Shown: positions 1 through 5,763 of the stretch, one piece after another | How positions within the stretch are numbered: position 1 is the stretch's first letter | Layout: the number at the start of each line of letters is the position of its first letter | Assembly: GCA_025356735.1 (NCBI GenBank) | Contig: JANXRT010000344.1 | Location: forward strand, 1-6,489 | Source of the DNA: Acetobacteraceae bacterium | GTDB lineage: Bacteria > Pseudomonadota > Alphaproteobacteria > Acetobacterales > Acetobacteraceae | Direction: 5' to 3' | DNA: 6,489 nucleotides | Position numbers and translations under genes: made by a program | The notes under the pieces: model-generated | Database searches by the model: none | The model's input: only the letters and a program-made list of their open reading frames with translations | Told to the model about the DNA's origin: nothing

Positions 1-2
1 CC

Positions 3-503
3 GAGCGCTCGGCGAGCCGGGTCAAAGGAGTGCGGGCGATCGCGCAGGAGGTCGAGGTTCGCTATTCCGGCCAGGACAAGCCAGACGACGAGACCATCGC
101 CGAAAAAGCCCTGCACACGTTATCTTGGAACACGATGCTCCCGACAGGACGGGTCATGGTCAAGGTGGACCATGGTTGGGTTACCCTGAGCGGCGAAGTC
201 GACTGGCAGTATCAGCGCGCTCTGGCCGAGCAGGCTGTGCATCGCCTGCACGGCGTGACGGGCATCACGAACCAGATCCAGCTGGCGAAGCAAGTGCAGC
301 CAGCGGACGTTAAGCAGAAGGTGGAGGCCGCGCTGAAGCGCGACGCAATGATCGAGGCGGCCGGCATCCAGGTGGCGGCGGAAAACCACACAATCGTGCT
401 GAGCGGCCATGTGCGCTCCTGGCACGAGCGCAACTTAGCGGAGCGTGCAGCTTGGTCAGCAGCTGGCGTGACAAATGTCGTGGACCGGATCGCGATATAC
501 TAA
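3..503 (+). CDS. BON-domain protein, OsmY-like, 5'-truncated by window edge
   Basis: The reading frame is open from the first bases, so the true start lies outside the window. A GTG at 30 is in frame but falls inside a conserved BON segment (RVKGVRAIAQEVEVRY) and is unlikely to be the start. The visible 166 residues hold the end of one BON domain (about residues 1-21), a complete second one (about 28-94, with the strand-turn WVTLSGEVDW) and a third (about 100-166, with IVLSGHVRSW). Each shows the family's conserved glycine after a hydrophobic strand and the AERA/AEQA helix followed by GV.....N.I. BON domains are thought to bind phospholipid or membrane surfaces, and OsmY-type proteins are periplasmic and stress induced. 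Proteins of this three-domain type, as I recall, run to a little over 200 residues, so perhaps 50 are missing. No signal peptide can be judged because the N-terminus is absent. The next feature downstream is a strong hairpin 28 bases after the stop. Confidence 0.9.
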   Translation, partial: ERSASRVKGVRAIAQEVEVRYSGQDKPDDETIAEKALHTLSWNTMLPTGRVMVKVDHGWVTLSGEVDWQYQRALAEQAVHRLHGVTGITNQIQLAKQVQPADVKQKVEAALKRDAMIEAAGIQVAAENHTIVLSGHVRSWHERNLAERAAWSAAGVTNVVDRIAIY

Positions 504-531
504 CTGAGATGATGCGGCTTTGCACTGCATT

Positions 532-566
532 CGGCCGCCGTCAGGCTCGTGTCCTGTCGGCGGCCG
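532..566 (+). terminator. Strong GC-rich stem-loop after the BON gene
   Basis: CGGCCGCCG (532-540) pairs perfectly with CGGCGGCCG (558-566). Inside it, after a T-T mismatch, CAGG (542-545) pairs with CCTG (553-556) around a 7-base loop. The position, 28 bases past the BON stop, suits transcription termination or mRNA 3'-end protection. Only two T residues follow, so it is not a canonical intrinsic terminator. It could also be a Rho-independent variant without a U tract, or a stabilising 3' structure. Confidence 0.5.
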
Positions 567-1449
567 TTCACGAGGGTGGATCTGATGCGTACATTGAAGC
601 GAAGACGTGGCGCGTGCTGCTTGTTTACGCTGCGCGGTAGGTGATGAAACTAGTTTGTGTCGCGACTTGGCCGCTAACCATGATCCTGGCTGCCGGCAGT
701 GAAATTAAACATGAAGCTTGGTGTTCAAAGCTAGCTTGATAGTTTAATAAACGTTTAGTGCCATTTGTAGGGACGGTAGCATACTCAAGCAGAAAGTCAC
801 TGGCCGCCATTCGGGCTGGCGGCGGCAAGCCGGGTTTCATGCACACCGACATCTAGCATGGAATGAAGGTACATGCGCGGTTGCAGGCGCACAACGCCGA
901 GGTATGGCGTCTGCCCGGCCGGATTGAAAAAGCGTTCGACACGTGTAAGCACAGCTCTTGGCTGCGTCGAAAGCGTTGACTCGGTTTGATCAAGGCCGGA
1001 CTGAAGGTTCGGCTTACAGCGGTTGTTTATAATTTTTACTCTCAACTGAAACCCGAATACCGACTTCAGGAGCTAAACCAGACACTCGCACACAGATCTC
1101 ATAAAGAATCCATAAGTGGATCAATAAGGCTTTCGGTACCAACGTTCGAACTAGGCAAATATGTATCGTCAGCGCGACGCTTGGTGTGAAAAGCAGAGCA
1201 TCTGGCCCTACTACTAGCTGCAACTGCGACGGTATGCCCAGGTTAATGCAAGAGATTGACTTTATAGGCTATTCCAAAAGTCTGCACGTAAGTGCCGGAT
1301 TAAATAATATGTCGCACCCAACCAGTGGCCTGACGTTGCTGGCTGTGATATGCAAACGCCGAAGTATGGCTCCCACAAAAAAGTTCGAAAACGGACAGAC
1401 AATTCATTCCGAGGCATTTCTCAATTGGACTCTTAGGAAGAAGTCGGCC
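567..1449. other. Long stretch without a recognisable gene
   Basis: About 880 bases lie between the BON gene hairpin and the L,D-transpeptidase start. Short open frames exist on both strands but none has a convincing ribosome binding site or a family I recognise. One example is 863-979 (+), a basic 38-residue frame beginning MKVHARLQAH. Another is 986-1189 (+). The part around 640-780 is distinctly more AT-rich than its surroundings and contains two short palindromes, AAGCTAGCTT (728-737) and TAAACGTTTA (748-757). The frame of the following gene stays open back to 1186, but those codons show no domain. The stretch may hold regulatory leaders, an eroded gene or an undetected small RNA. Confidence 0.5.
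1435..1440 (+). promoter_or_regulatory. Ribosome binding site deciding the L,D-transpeptidase start
   Basis: AGGAAG lies 9 bases before ATG 1450. It is the main reason for preferring this start over the longer open frame beginning at 1186, which has no comparable site. Confidence 0.5.
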
Positions 1450-2406
1450 ATGCGAACAAGTGCGCCGACCGACCCTTTCCCTGCTTGCCACAAGAGACCT
1501 CGAGACTTAGACCTTCAGCGGGTTACGTGGCTCAACTGCGCCAGACTGTTTGATCGGTCCAAGCACATAGCATTTCTGAGTATCTTTTTGGTCAGCACTG
1601 CTTGTGCACCTGCCCTTTTCGTCCCACCGGTTGCCCAGGATGTCGTACCCAGCGCACATCTGCCAGACGCTCTATCATACGTGACGGAGCTGACACCGAC
1701 AGAGGTTGAAGCTGAACTTCAATACCTTAATCGGGCCTTCGCCCAAGAGGTTTTGGATAATCGGGGGATGACCCCTGATCATGATAGTGACCTCATAGTC
1801 CGGGCTCAGATGGCGGTCGCGGCGAGTGGCCAGGCGACTGACACGCCACAACTCATCGTCGTGGTCGATCGGAACACCGTTGTGCAGGAAGCTGTCATTG
1901 TGCTCGCACGCCCGGTCGGGCCGTGGATCGTTATCGGCGGCACGCGAGTTTCCACCGGGCAGGCTGGGCGTCGAGGCTACTACATCACCCCCACCGGAGC
2001 CTTTCTTCATACCACGGACATTCTCGACTACCGAGCGGAGGGCACATTCAACGCGAACGGCGTCCGCGGCTTGGGCCGCAAAGGCATGCGTGTTTGGGAC
2101 TTCGGCTGGCAAACCGCGACCAAAGGCTGGCGATCGGATGGCGAGGAAGGATTGATTCGACTCCTGCTGCACGCGACCGATCCAGACCGCCTGGAGTCGC
2201 GGATCGGCAGTCCAGCCTCTCAGGGCTGCGTCCGGATCCCGGCCGCGATGAACCTGTTCCTGGATCGGCATGGCGTGCTGGATGCTGATTACGAGCACGC
2301 GGCGCTGCAGGACGCCCGCTTTCGTGCCCTGCTGCGGCTTGACCGGGTGCCAACCCGCCTTGCAGGCCGTATCCTTCTGATCGTCGACTCTTCCGCTTCT
2401 CACTGA
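1450..2406 (+). CDS. L,D-transpeptidase family protein (YkuD domain), membrane anchored
   Basis: The 318-residue product carries a C-terminal YkuD catalytic domain. The conserved histidine lies in LLLHATDPD (His241) and the nucleophilic cysteine in SPASQGCVRIP (Cys260), matching the family signature HX(n)S-x-GC(V/I)R. Residues about 134-240 form the rest of the beta-rich domain, with STGQAGRRGYYITPTGAFLH typical of YkuD proteins. Such enzymes make 3-3 peptidoglycan cross-links or attach proteins to peptidoglycan in the periplasm. A hydrophobic segment at about 40-58 (AFLSIFLVSTACAPALF) should act as a signal anchor or a Sec signal. The Cys at 52 makes a weak lipobox only, because position -3 is Ser. 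I chose ATG 1450 because AGGAAG at 1435-1440 lies 9 bases upstream. No ATG, GTG or TTG occurs in frame between 1450 and the hydrophobic segment. The frame is open further up to 1186 without supporting evidence. The 38-residue polar N-terminus before the hydrophobic stretch is unusually long. Confidence 0.88.
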   Translation: MRTSAPTDPFPACHKRPRDLDLQRVTWLNCARLFDRSKHIAFLSIFLVSTACAPALFVPPVAQDVVPSAHLPDALSYVTELTPTEVEAELQYLNRAFAQEVLDNRGMTPDHDSDLIVRAQMAVAASGQATDTPQLIVVVDRNTVVQEAVIVLARPVGPWIVIGGTRVSTGQAGRRGYYITPTGAFLHTTDILDYRAEGTFNANGVRGLGRKGMRVWDFGWQTATKGWRSDGEEGLIRLLLHATDPDRLESRIGSPASQGCVRIPAAMNLFLDRHGVLDADYEHAALQDARFRALLRLDRVPTRLAGRILLIVDSSASH

Positions 2407-2435
2407 TCGCACAGAATGAGTGTTGGTATGCGATC
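2405..2435 (+). terminator. Weak stem-loop overlapping the L,D-transpeptidase stop
   Basis: GATCGCA (2405-2411) pairs perfectly with TGCGATC (2429-2435) across a 17-base loop. The left arm overlaps the TGA stop codon at 2404-2406. No T tract follows, so termination is only a possibility. Confidence 0.25.
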
Positions 2436-2470
2436 CTGTCCACTGCCTTCGATCTGGTAGGCCGTTGTAA

Positions 2471-2483
2471 AAGGAGGCAATGA
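2471..2483 (+). promoter_or_regulatory. Near-consensus Shine-Dalgarno with tandem ATG
   Basis: AAGGAGG at 2471-2477 is followed by ATG at 2480 and again at 2483, giving spacings of 2 and 5 bases. This is one of the best ribosome binding sites in the window, yet the codons behind it match no family I know. The frame stays open into the cytochrome c gene that ends at 3190. The site may be the true start of a long form of that gene, or the start of an older gene that has been lost. Confidence 0.5.
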
Positions 2484-2791
2484 TGAACAGCCCTTTTCTT
2501 AGACGTCCGAACTCGATGACAAGCCTTATCAGGCTGCATCAACAATCTTTAGCAGGCAGCGCACTCGGGCCGGAACTCAAGGAGTTCGTAGTGCAACGAA
2601 TTGGGATTGCCCAACGCGGCAGAAGTTGGCGGCACCTACTCAGTGCGCGATACGCGCGAGGTGGGAGCAAGGCGCCCGGAAATCAACGAAATGCTGAGCG
2701 TTTCCATGATAGTGGCGGATGGTCCAGCCATCATTTGTGCTTGCGAACAGTCGGCCGACTTTTGCCGGTTCAAGGCTTTGGCTCGGATTGT
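2480..2791 (+). other. Ambiguous upstream reading frame before the cytochrome domain
   Basis: This is either an N-terminal extension of the cytochrome gene or the remains of a separate gene. The frame from ATG 2480 runs without a stop for 104 codons into the cytochrome frame, but its third-position GC is only about half. An overlapping frame, 2601-2795, has a more coding-like third-position bias. It encodes an unfamiliar 64-residue sequence (MLSVSMIVADGPAIICACEQ in its middle) that ends in TGA. A frameshifted, decaying gene would explain both. I recognise no family. Confidence 0.35.
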
Positions 2792-3190
2792 GTGACGCCA
2801 ATCCATATTCGAACCTTTTCTGGAGAAGGATCTACAAGTCTTTCGCGTGGCAGCCGTGGTCGGCTTCGCCCTCTTGCAGTATTGCTAGTTGCGGACCTGC
2901 TGTCCGCAACGGGTGCTATGGCGCAGGCGTCCGGCGACGCAGCGGCAGGCAATTATTTGGCACAAAGGTGGTGTAGCACGTGCCATGTCGTCAATCCTGC
3001 GCAGCAGAGTGGCAGTGCCGCAGGAGCTCCGACATTTGAGGCTATTGCGCACATGAAATCGACGACGCGTCTATCATTGCACGCCTTCCTGCAGACGAAC
3101 CACGGCCAAATGCCGGACTTTCGGCTTTCCCGAAGCGAGATTAATGATGTCGCGGAGTACATTGTTAACCTAAAGAAGCGAACGGAGTAG
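2792..3190 (+). CDS. Small periplasmic mono-heme cytochrome c (class I type)
   Basis: From GTG 2792 the product is 132 residues. It has a basic n-region (RGSRGRLR), a hydrophobic core (PLAVLLVADLLSATG, about 27-41) and a likely signal peptidase site after AMA or AQA (44-46). The mature part of about 86 residues has one CXXCH heme motif (CSTCH, Cys61, Cys64, His65), and Met107 in GQMPDF is the likely sixth ligand. The C-terminal helix SRSEINDVAEYIVNL is typical of small class I cytochromes. It would shuttle electrons in the periplasm; the partner is unknown. The start is uncertain. The frame is open back to ATG 2480, which has a strong ribosome binding site, but that adds 104 residues of no recognised family ahead of an internal signal peptide. 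GTG 2792 has no good ribosome binding site. A frameshift in the signal peptide is another possibility, described among the findings. Confidence 0.8.
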   Translation: MTPIHIRTFSGEGSTSLSRGSRGRLRPLAVLLVADLLSATGAMAQASGDAAAGNYLAQRWCSTCHVVNPAQQSGSAAGAPTFEAIAHMKSTTRLSLHAFLQTNHGQMPDFRLSRSEINDVAEYIVNLKKRTE

Positions 3191-3191
3191 A

Positions 3192-3219
3192 TCACTATGG
3201 GTAGCTACTTGCCTAGTGA
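3192..3219 (+). terminator. Possible stem-loop after the cytochrome gene
   Basis: TCACTA (3192-3197) pairs with TAGTGA (3214-3219). Two further G-C pairs form inside after a one-base bulge. It begins immediately after the stop codon and has no T tract, so it is a weak terminator candidate. Confidence 0.25.
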
Positions 3220-3230
3220 GAAACGTTACC

Positions 3231-3329
3231 ATGAATGTACACCGAGACGTACAGCACCATCCGCCCGCGGCTTTGCTAATTGCGAGTGTCGCAAACCACT
3301 TCCTACTCTGGCTTAAACATCGCGTCTGA
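3231..3329 (+). pseudogene. 32-codon ORF resembling a DUF883-type C-terminal anchor
   Basis: ATG 3231 to TGA 3327-3329 encodes 32 residues. The second half, HPPAALLIASVANHFLLWLK, aligns with the tail of the next gene, QPLAAILIASGFGYALAWLV: a shared P, then AA-(I/L)LIAS, then L-WL and a terminal basic residue. No good ribosome binding site precedes the ATG. It may be a decayed paralogue that lost its N-terminal helical part, or a tiny membrane protein in its own right. The glycines of the next gene's anchor are replaced here, which favours decay. The similarity is read by eye and the segment is short. Confidence 0.35.
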
Positions 3330-3342
3330 TAAGCAGACGGCG
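3321..3342 (+). promoter_or_regulatory. Hairpin in the leader of the DUF883-like gene
   Basis: CGTCTG (3323-3328) and CAGACG (3334-3339) form a perfect 6-bp stem with a 5-base loop. Two more pairs (CG with CG, 3321-3322 and 3341-3342) extend it past a bulged G. It ends 25 bases before the ATG at 3368 and may be a terminator for upstream transcripts or a leader structure. Confidence 0.35.
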
Positions 3343-3367
3343 AGCAGTCTTAAACAGGGAGCGTCCC

Positions 3368-3595
3368 ATGAAATCGATTCTTGCCTTGGTCACATTGGCA
3401 TTGGTCACTCTGGTGCTCGAAGAAAAAGGCCGGCAGGTCGCCGGCGAAGCAACGGTTGCTTATAGCGAGGCAGTTGACCAGGCACGTAGTGCAACGCAAT
3501 CTCTCGGCCAGAGCGTAAAGCAGCAACCACTCGCGGCCATTCTGATTGCCTCCGGCTTTGGTTACGCACTAGCTTGGCTCGTGCCGCGCCGGTGA
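3368..3595 (+). CDS. Small membrane protein with DUF883/ElaB-like C-terminal anchor
   Basis: The 75-residue product has a hydrophobic N-terminus (ILALVTLALVTLVL, about 4-17) and a short polar, Ala- and Gln-rich helical middle (about 18-52). The C-terminal hydrophobic segment PLAAILIASGFGYALAWL (about 54-71) is followed by PRR. The tail, with a Pro at the membrane entry and small residues in the helix, matches inner-membrane anchors of DUF883 (ElaB/YqjD) proteins. In E. coli these are stress or stationary-phase proteins, some of them ribosome associated. Usual members are around 100 residues and lack the N-terminal hydrophobic segment, so this is a short or divergent relative. ATG 3368 is preceded by AGGGAG at 3356-3361. 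That site lies in a small potential hairpin (GGGA 3357-3360 with TCCC 3364-3367) that could mask it. Function is not established. Confidence 0.7.
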   Translation: MKSILALVTLALVTLVLEEKGRQVAGEATVAYSEAVDQARSATQSLGQSVKQQPLAAILIASGFGYALAWLVPRR

Positions 3596-3599
3596 GGCC

Positions 3600-3619
3600 C
3601 GCCGACAATTGTCTCGGCG
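3600..3619 (+). terminator. Stem-loop just after the DUF883-like gene
   Basis: CGCCGA (3600-3605) pairs with TCGGCG (3614-3619) around an 8-base loop, starting 5 bases after the TGA. An alternative fold is the perfect palindrome GACAATTGTC at 3604-3613. No T tract follows. Confidence 0.35.
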
Positions 3620-4113
3620 CTGAACCACCACCTTTGGAGTCCAACGCTGGCATAGGCTGGAGTGCGATAGGCCAGCCGGTGCATGGCTTTATACTTCTAC
3701 TAAGCGATGTGAAAGCAATGGTTGGCATTGGTTTTGCCCGATACGGTAGGTATTCGAGGTCAAACAGCGGGTGCCCTTCCACGCCAGGGAAGCTCAAGCC
3801 GGCACCAGCCAACCCATGCACCAACGTTCTGCTTACGACCCGTGCGATCCTTTCTTCGGCGATCATGCACCTGTTGAGCTGCGGCGCGCAGCTCCGGGTT
3901 GTTGGGCAACTAGCGGCGGCTCTTCCACGCCGCAGATTTGCCGGAGTAGCCTGTCCAACGACGAGATGGCAATGACTGCACCTTTTCTATTACATGCAGA
4001 TGGCAGCGGTAAAGCAACACGCTTCGATCACCGTGTTGGCTGAGAATACTCTTGCGTACAGTTAGTCTTCGTCTTCTGCAGCTACAATGCTGTTGCCCCA
4101 TTTGATTGTAGCG
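3620..4113. other. Intergenic stretch without a recognisable gene
   Basis: About 490 bases separate the hairpin after the DUF883-like gene from the palindrome upstream of the CYTH-CHAD gene. Open frames of 90-153 codons cross it on both strands (for example 3574-3975 + and 3405-3866 -). Each overlaps or antisense-covers the DUF883-like gene or lacks a ribosome binding site, and none matches a family I know. I see no repeat array or tRNA. It probably contains the promoter of the CYTH-CHAD gene, but I cannot point to a convincing -35/-10 pair. Confidence 0.45.
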
Positions 4114-4129
4114 CTTTATTGCAATAAAG
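4114..4129. promoter_or_regulatory. Perfect 16-bp palindrome upstream of the CYTH-CHAD gene
   Basis: CTTTATTGCAATAAAG is identical to its reverse complement. It ends 35 bases before ATG 4165, and its right arm runs into a purine-rich AAAGGAAGAAA (4126-4136). It could be an operator for a dimeric regulator or form a leader hairpin. The regulator is unknown. Confidence 0.4.
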
Positions 4130-4164
4130 GAAGAAACCGCCTTTTCCAAGGTCGCAACGACATC

Positions 4165-5691
4165 ATGACGTATCAACCTGGCAGCCGCCCGCTTGAGGTC
4201 GAGCTGAAATTGACTTTCCCGGCTGAGGCGAGGGCGCTGATCGACCAGCAATCAGCGCTGCAGGCGGCGAAGCCAGAGGAGAAGCATCTGCTTACCACTT
4301 ACTACGATACGCCCGCTCTCGCCCTGTACAAAAGCGGTCTGACGCTGCGCATGCGGCAAAGCGGTGGTCAGTGGGTCCAGACGCTGAAGTCGCGGGCTGA
4401 TGGTCGTGGACTTGCGGCACGCCGTGGCGAGTGGGAGTGGCCGGCGGCGGCGGGTAGGCCAGACTTCGAACTGCTTGGGGGAACGTTGGACGGCGCCAAA
4501 TTGGATCCAGAGATAGCGGCGAAGCTGGTGCCGATGTTCATCACGGACATTCGCCGGACGTCACGGAGACTGGAATTGGACGGTGGCACGACTGTGGACG
4601 TGGCAGTAGACGAGGGCAGCATCCGGGCAGGCGATGCCGAAGAGCCCGTGCACGAGCTGGAATTGGAATTGAAAGAAGGGCCCGTTGGCCCGCTATATCG
4701 CCTAGCGCTCGAACTTCACTCGGATCTGCCGTTGCTGATCGGGGTCGAGCCAAAGGCGGCTCGCGGCTACCGTCTAAGTACAAGGCAAGCTCCGCAAGCC
4801 CAGAAGGCATCTGAGCCGAAGCTGGACCGGCATGTCGCCGCGGTGAATGGTCTCCGGCAGATTGTCGCACCGGCGCTTGGCGACTTGCTAGGCAATCAGC
4901 CGGCTGCAGCTTCCGGAGATGCGGAAGGCGTGCATCAGATGCGGGTCGCCATCCGGCGCCTGCGCGCGGCCCTGGTGCTGTTCGATCCTCATCTGGAGCT
5001 GCACGCAGCAACACGGTTCGAGGATGAATTGCGGCGCCTCGGTCGGGTACTTGGCGAGGCACGGGACTGGGACGTGTTCTACCTAGAAACGCTGCCGGCA
5101 GCACTGAGCGGTACCTCGCATGAGAGCTGGCGGCGCCTTCTGGATAAGGCCGTCGAAGCAGAAAGAGCGGCGTCGCACCGTCGGCTCGGCAATGAGTTTG
5201 CTCGACCCGCTCTGACCGGCCTCGCCTTGGGTTTGGCCGCCTGGACCGAAGATGAAGCTGGAGTGCTAGACGGCAAGGCGATGCATAAGCGTCTGTCCGA
5301 CCTCGCGCCAGAGTTGCTCGACCGGGTCGCTGGCAAGGTAATCAAGGGCGGCAGGCATATCGGCCGACATTCAGGCAAGAAACTGCACACAATTCGCAAG
5401 TCGCTTAAGAAACTCCGGTACAGCGTGGATTACTTGGCCGGCTTATACTCCCACAAAGCGGTCAAGTCTTACCTGAAGAGGTGCAAGGATCTGCAGGAGC
5501 TGCTCGGCCAGATCAACGACGCCGCCATGGCAGTGACGCTGGTAAAAAAGCTGAGCCACGACAGGCACCTCGATCTTGCCCGTGCAGTCGGTACCTTGGA
5601 GAAGTGGAGCGAGAAGCGGCACCACAAGGCATTGCGGCGTCTTCCCGATGCTTGGGGTGAGTTCCGAGCCGCTTCTCCCTTCTGGAAATAA
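4165..5691 (+). CDS. CYTH and CHAD domain-containing protein
   Basis: The 508-residue product is a fusion of two domains. Residues about 9-205 form a CYTH (triphosphate tunnel) domain. It opens with the ExExK signature (Glu11, Glu13, Lys15 in EVELKL) and continues with YYDTP (46-50), LTLRMRQ (59-65), QTLKSR (72-77), HELELELK (163-170) and the closing EPKAARGY (195-202). Residues about 222-505 form a CHAD domain, an alpha-helical bundle. Its repeated His/Arg/Lys motifs are VHQMRVAIRRLRA (256-268) and LHTIRKSLKKLRY (407-419), with GEARDWDV (297-304) and GQINDA (448-453). CHAD domains bind inorganic polyphosphate and often localise to polyphosphate granules. CYTH domains can hydrolyse triphosphates, so a role in polyphosphate or triphosphate metabolism is likely but the substrate is inferred. 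The length is usual for this fusion. I chose ATG 4165 because the CYTH motif starts 10 residues later. An in-frame ATG at 4087 adds 26 unlike residues and spans the palindrome. The ribosome binding site before 4165 is weak. Confidence 0.92.
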   Translation: MTYQPGSRPLEVELKLTFPAEARALIDQQSALQAAKPEEKHLLTTYYDTPALALYKSGLTLRMRQSGGQWVQTLKSRADGRGLAARRGEWEWPAAAGRPDFELLGGTLDGAKLDPEIAAKLVPMFITDIRRTSRRLELDGGTTVDVAVDEGSIRAGDAEEPVHELELELKEGPVGPLYRLALELHSDLPLLIGVEPKAARGYRLSTRQAPQAQKASEPKLDRHVAAVNGLRQIVAPALGDLLGNQPAAASGDAEGVHQMRVAIRRLRAALVLFDPHLELHAATRFEDELRRLGRVLGEARDWDVFYLETLPAALSGTSHESWRRLLDKAVEAERAASHRRLGNEFARPALTGLALGLAAWTEDEAGVLDGKAMHKRLSDLAPELLDRVAGKVIKGGRHIGRHSGKKLHTIRKSLKKLRYSVDYLAGLYSHKAVKSYLKRCKDLQELLGQINDAAMAVTLVKKLSHDRHLDLARAVGTLEKWSEKRHHKALRRLPDAWGEFRAASPFWK

Positions 5692-5738
5692 GGGACCGTT
5701 CCGTGGTGGCTTATGGGACCGGTGCGTGGGTGTTTTAT
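5692..5738. repeat. Imperfect tandem repeat (two copies of 23-24 bp)
   Basis: Copy one, 5692-5714, starts GGGACCGTTCCGTGG and ends TTAT. Copy two, 5715-5738, starts GGGACCGGTGCGTGG and ends TTTTAT. About 20 of 24 aligned positions agree with one gap. It begins directly after the CYTH-CHAD stop codon and lies just outside the 3' end of the IS4-type remnant. It may be part of that element's terminus or a gene-end repeat. Confidence 0.5.
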
Positions 5739-5763
5739 CGTATCCATCCAGTGAAGCTTTCGA

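Noticed and set aside
1..12. Perfect palindrome CCGAGCGCTCGG at the window start
   Set aside because: It lies inside the BON coding sequence and is short and GC-rich, so chance is the simplest explanation.
980..1000. TTTGATCAAGG resembling half of an FNR-type site
   Set aside because: The two half sites overlap instead of being separated by four bases as in TTGAT-N4-ATCAA, so it does not fit.
1186..1449. Longer N-terminus for the L,D-transpeptidase from ATG 1186
   Set aside because: The extra 88 residues show no domain and no ribosome binding site, whereas ATG 1450 has AGGAAG at a suitable distance.
1675..2412. A 245-codon open frame on the - strand
   Set aside because: It lies entirely antisense to the L,D-transpeptidase, whose catalytic motifs are on the + strand; the - strand product matches nothing I know.
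3405..3866. A 153-codon - strand frame, and a 133-codon + strand frame at 3574-3975
   Set aside because: Both overlap the better supported DUF883-like gene or its stop. Neither has a good ribosome binding site or a recognisable domain.
4083..4088. TACAAT as a -10 box for the CYTH-CHAD gene
   Set aside because: No acceptable -35 element lies 16-18 bases upstream, so I do not call a promoter.
4541..5104. A 187-codon open frame on the - strand
   Set aside because: It is antisense to the CYTH-CHAD gene, and high GC there produces long stop-free shadow frames.
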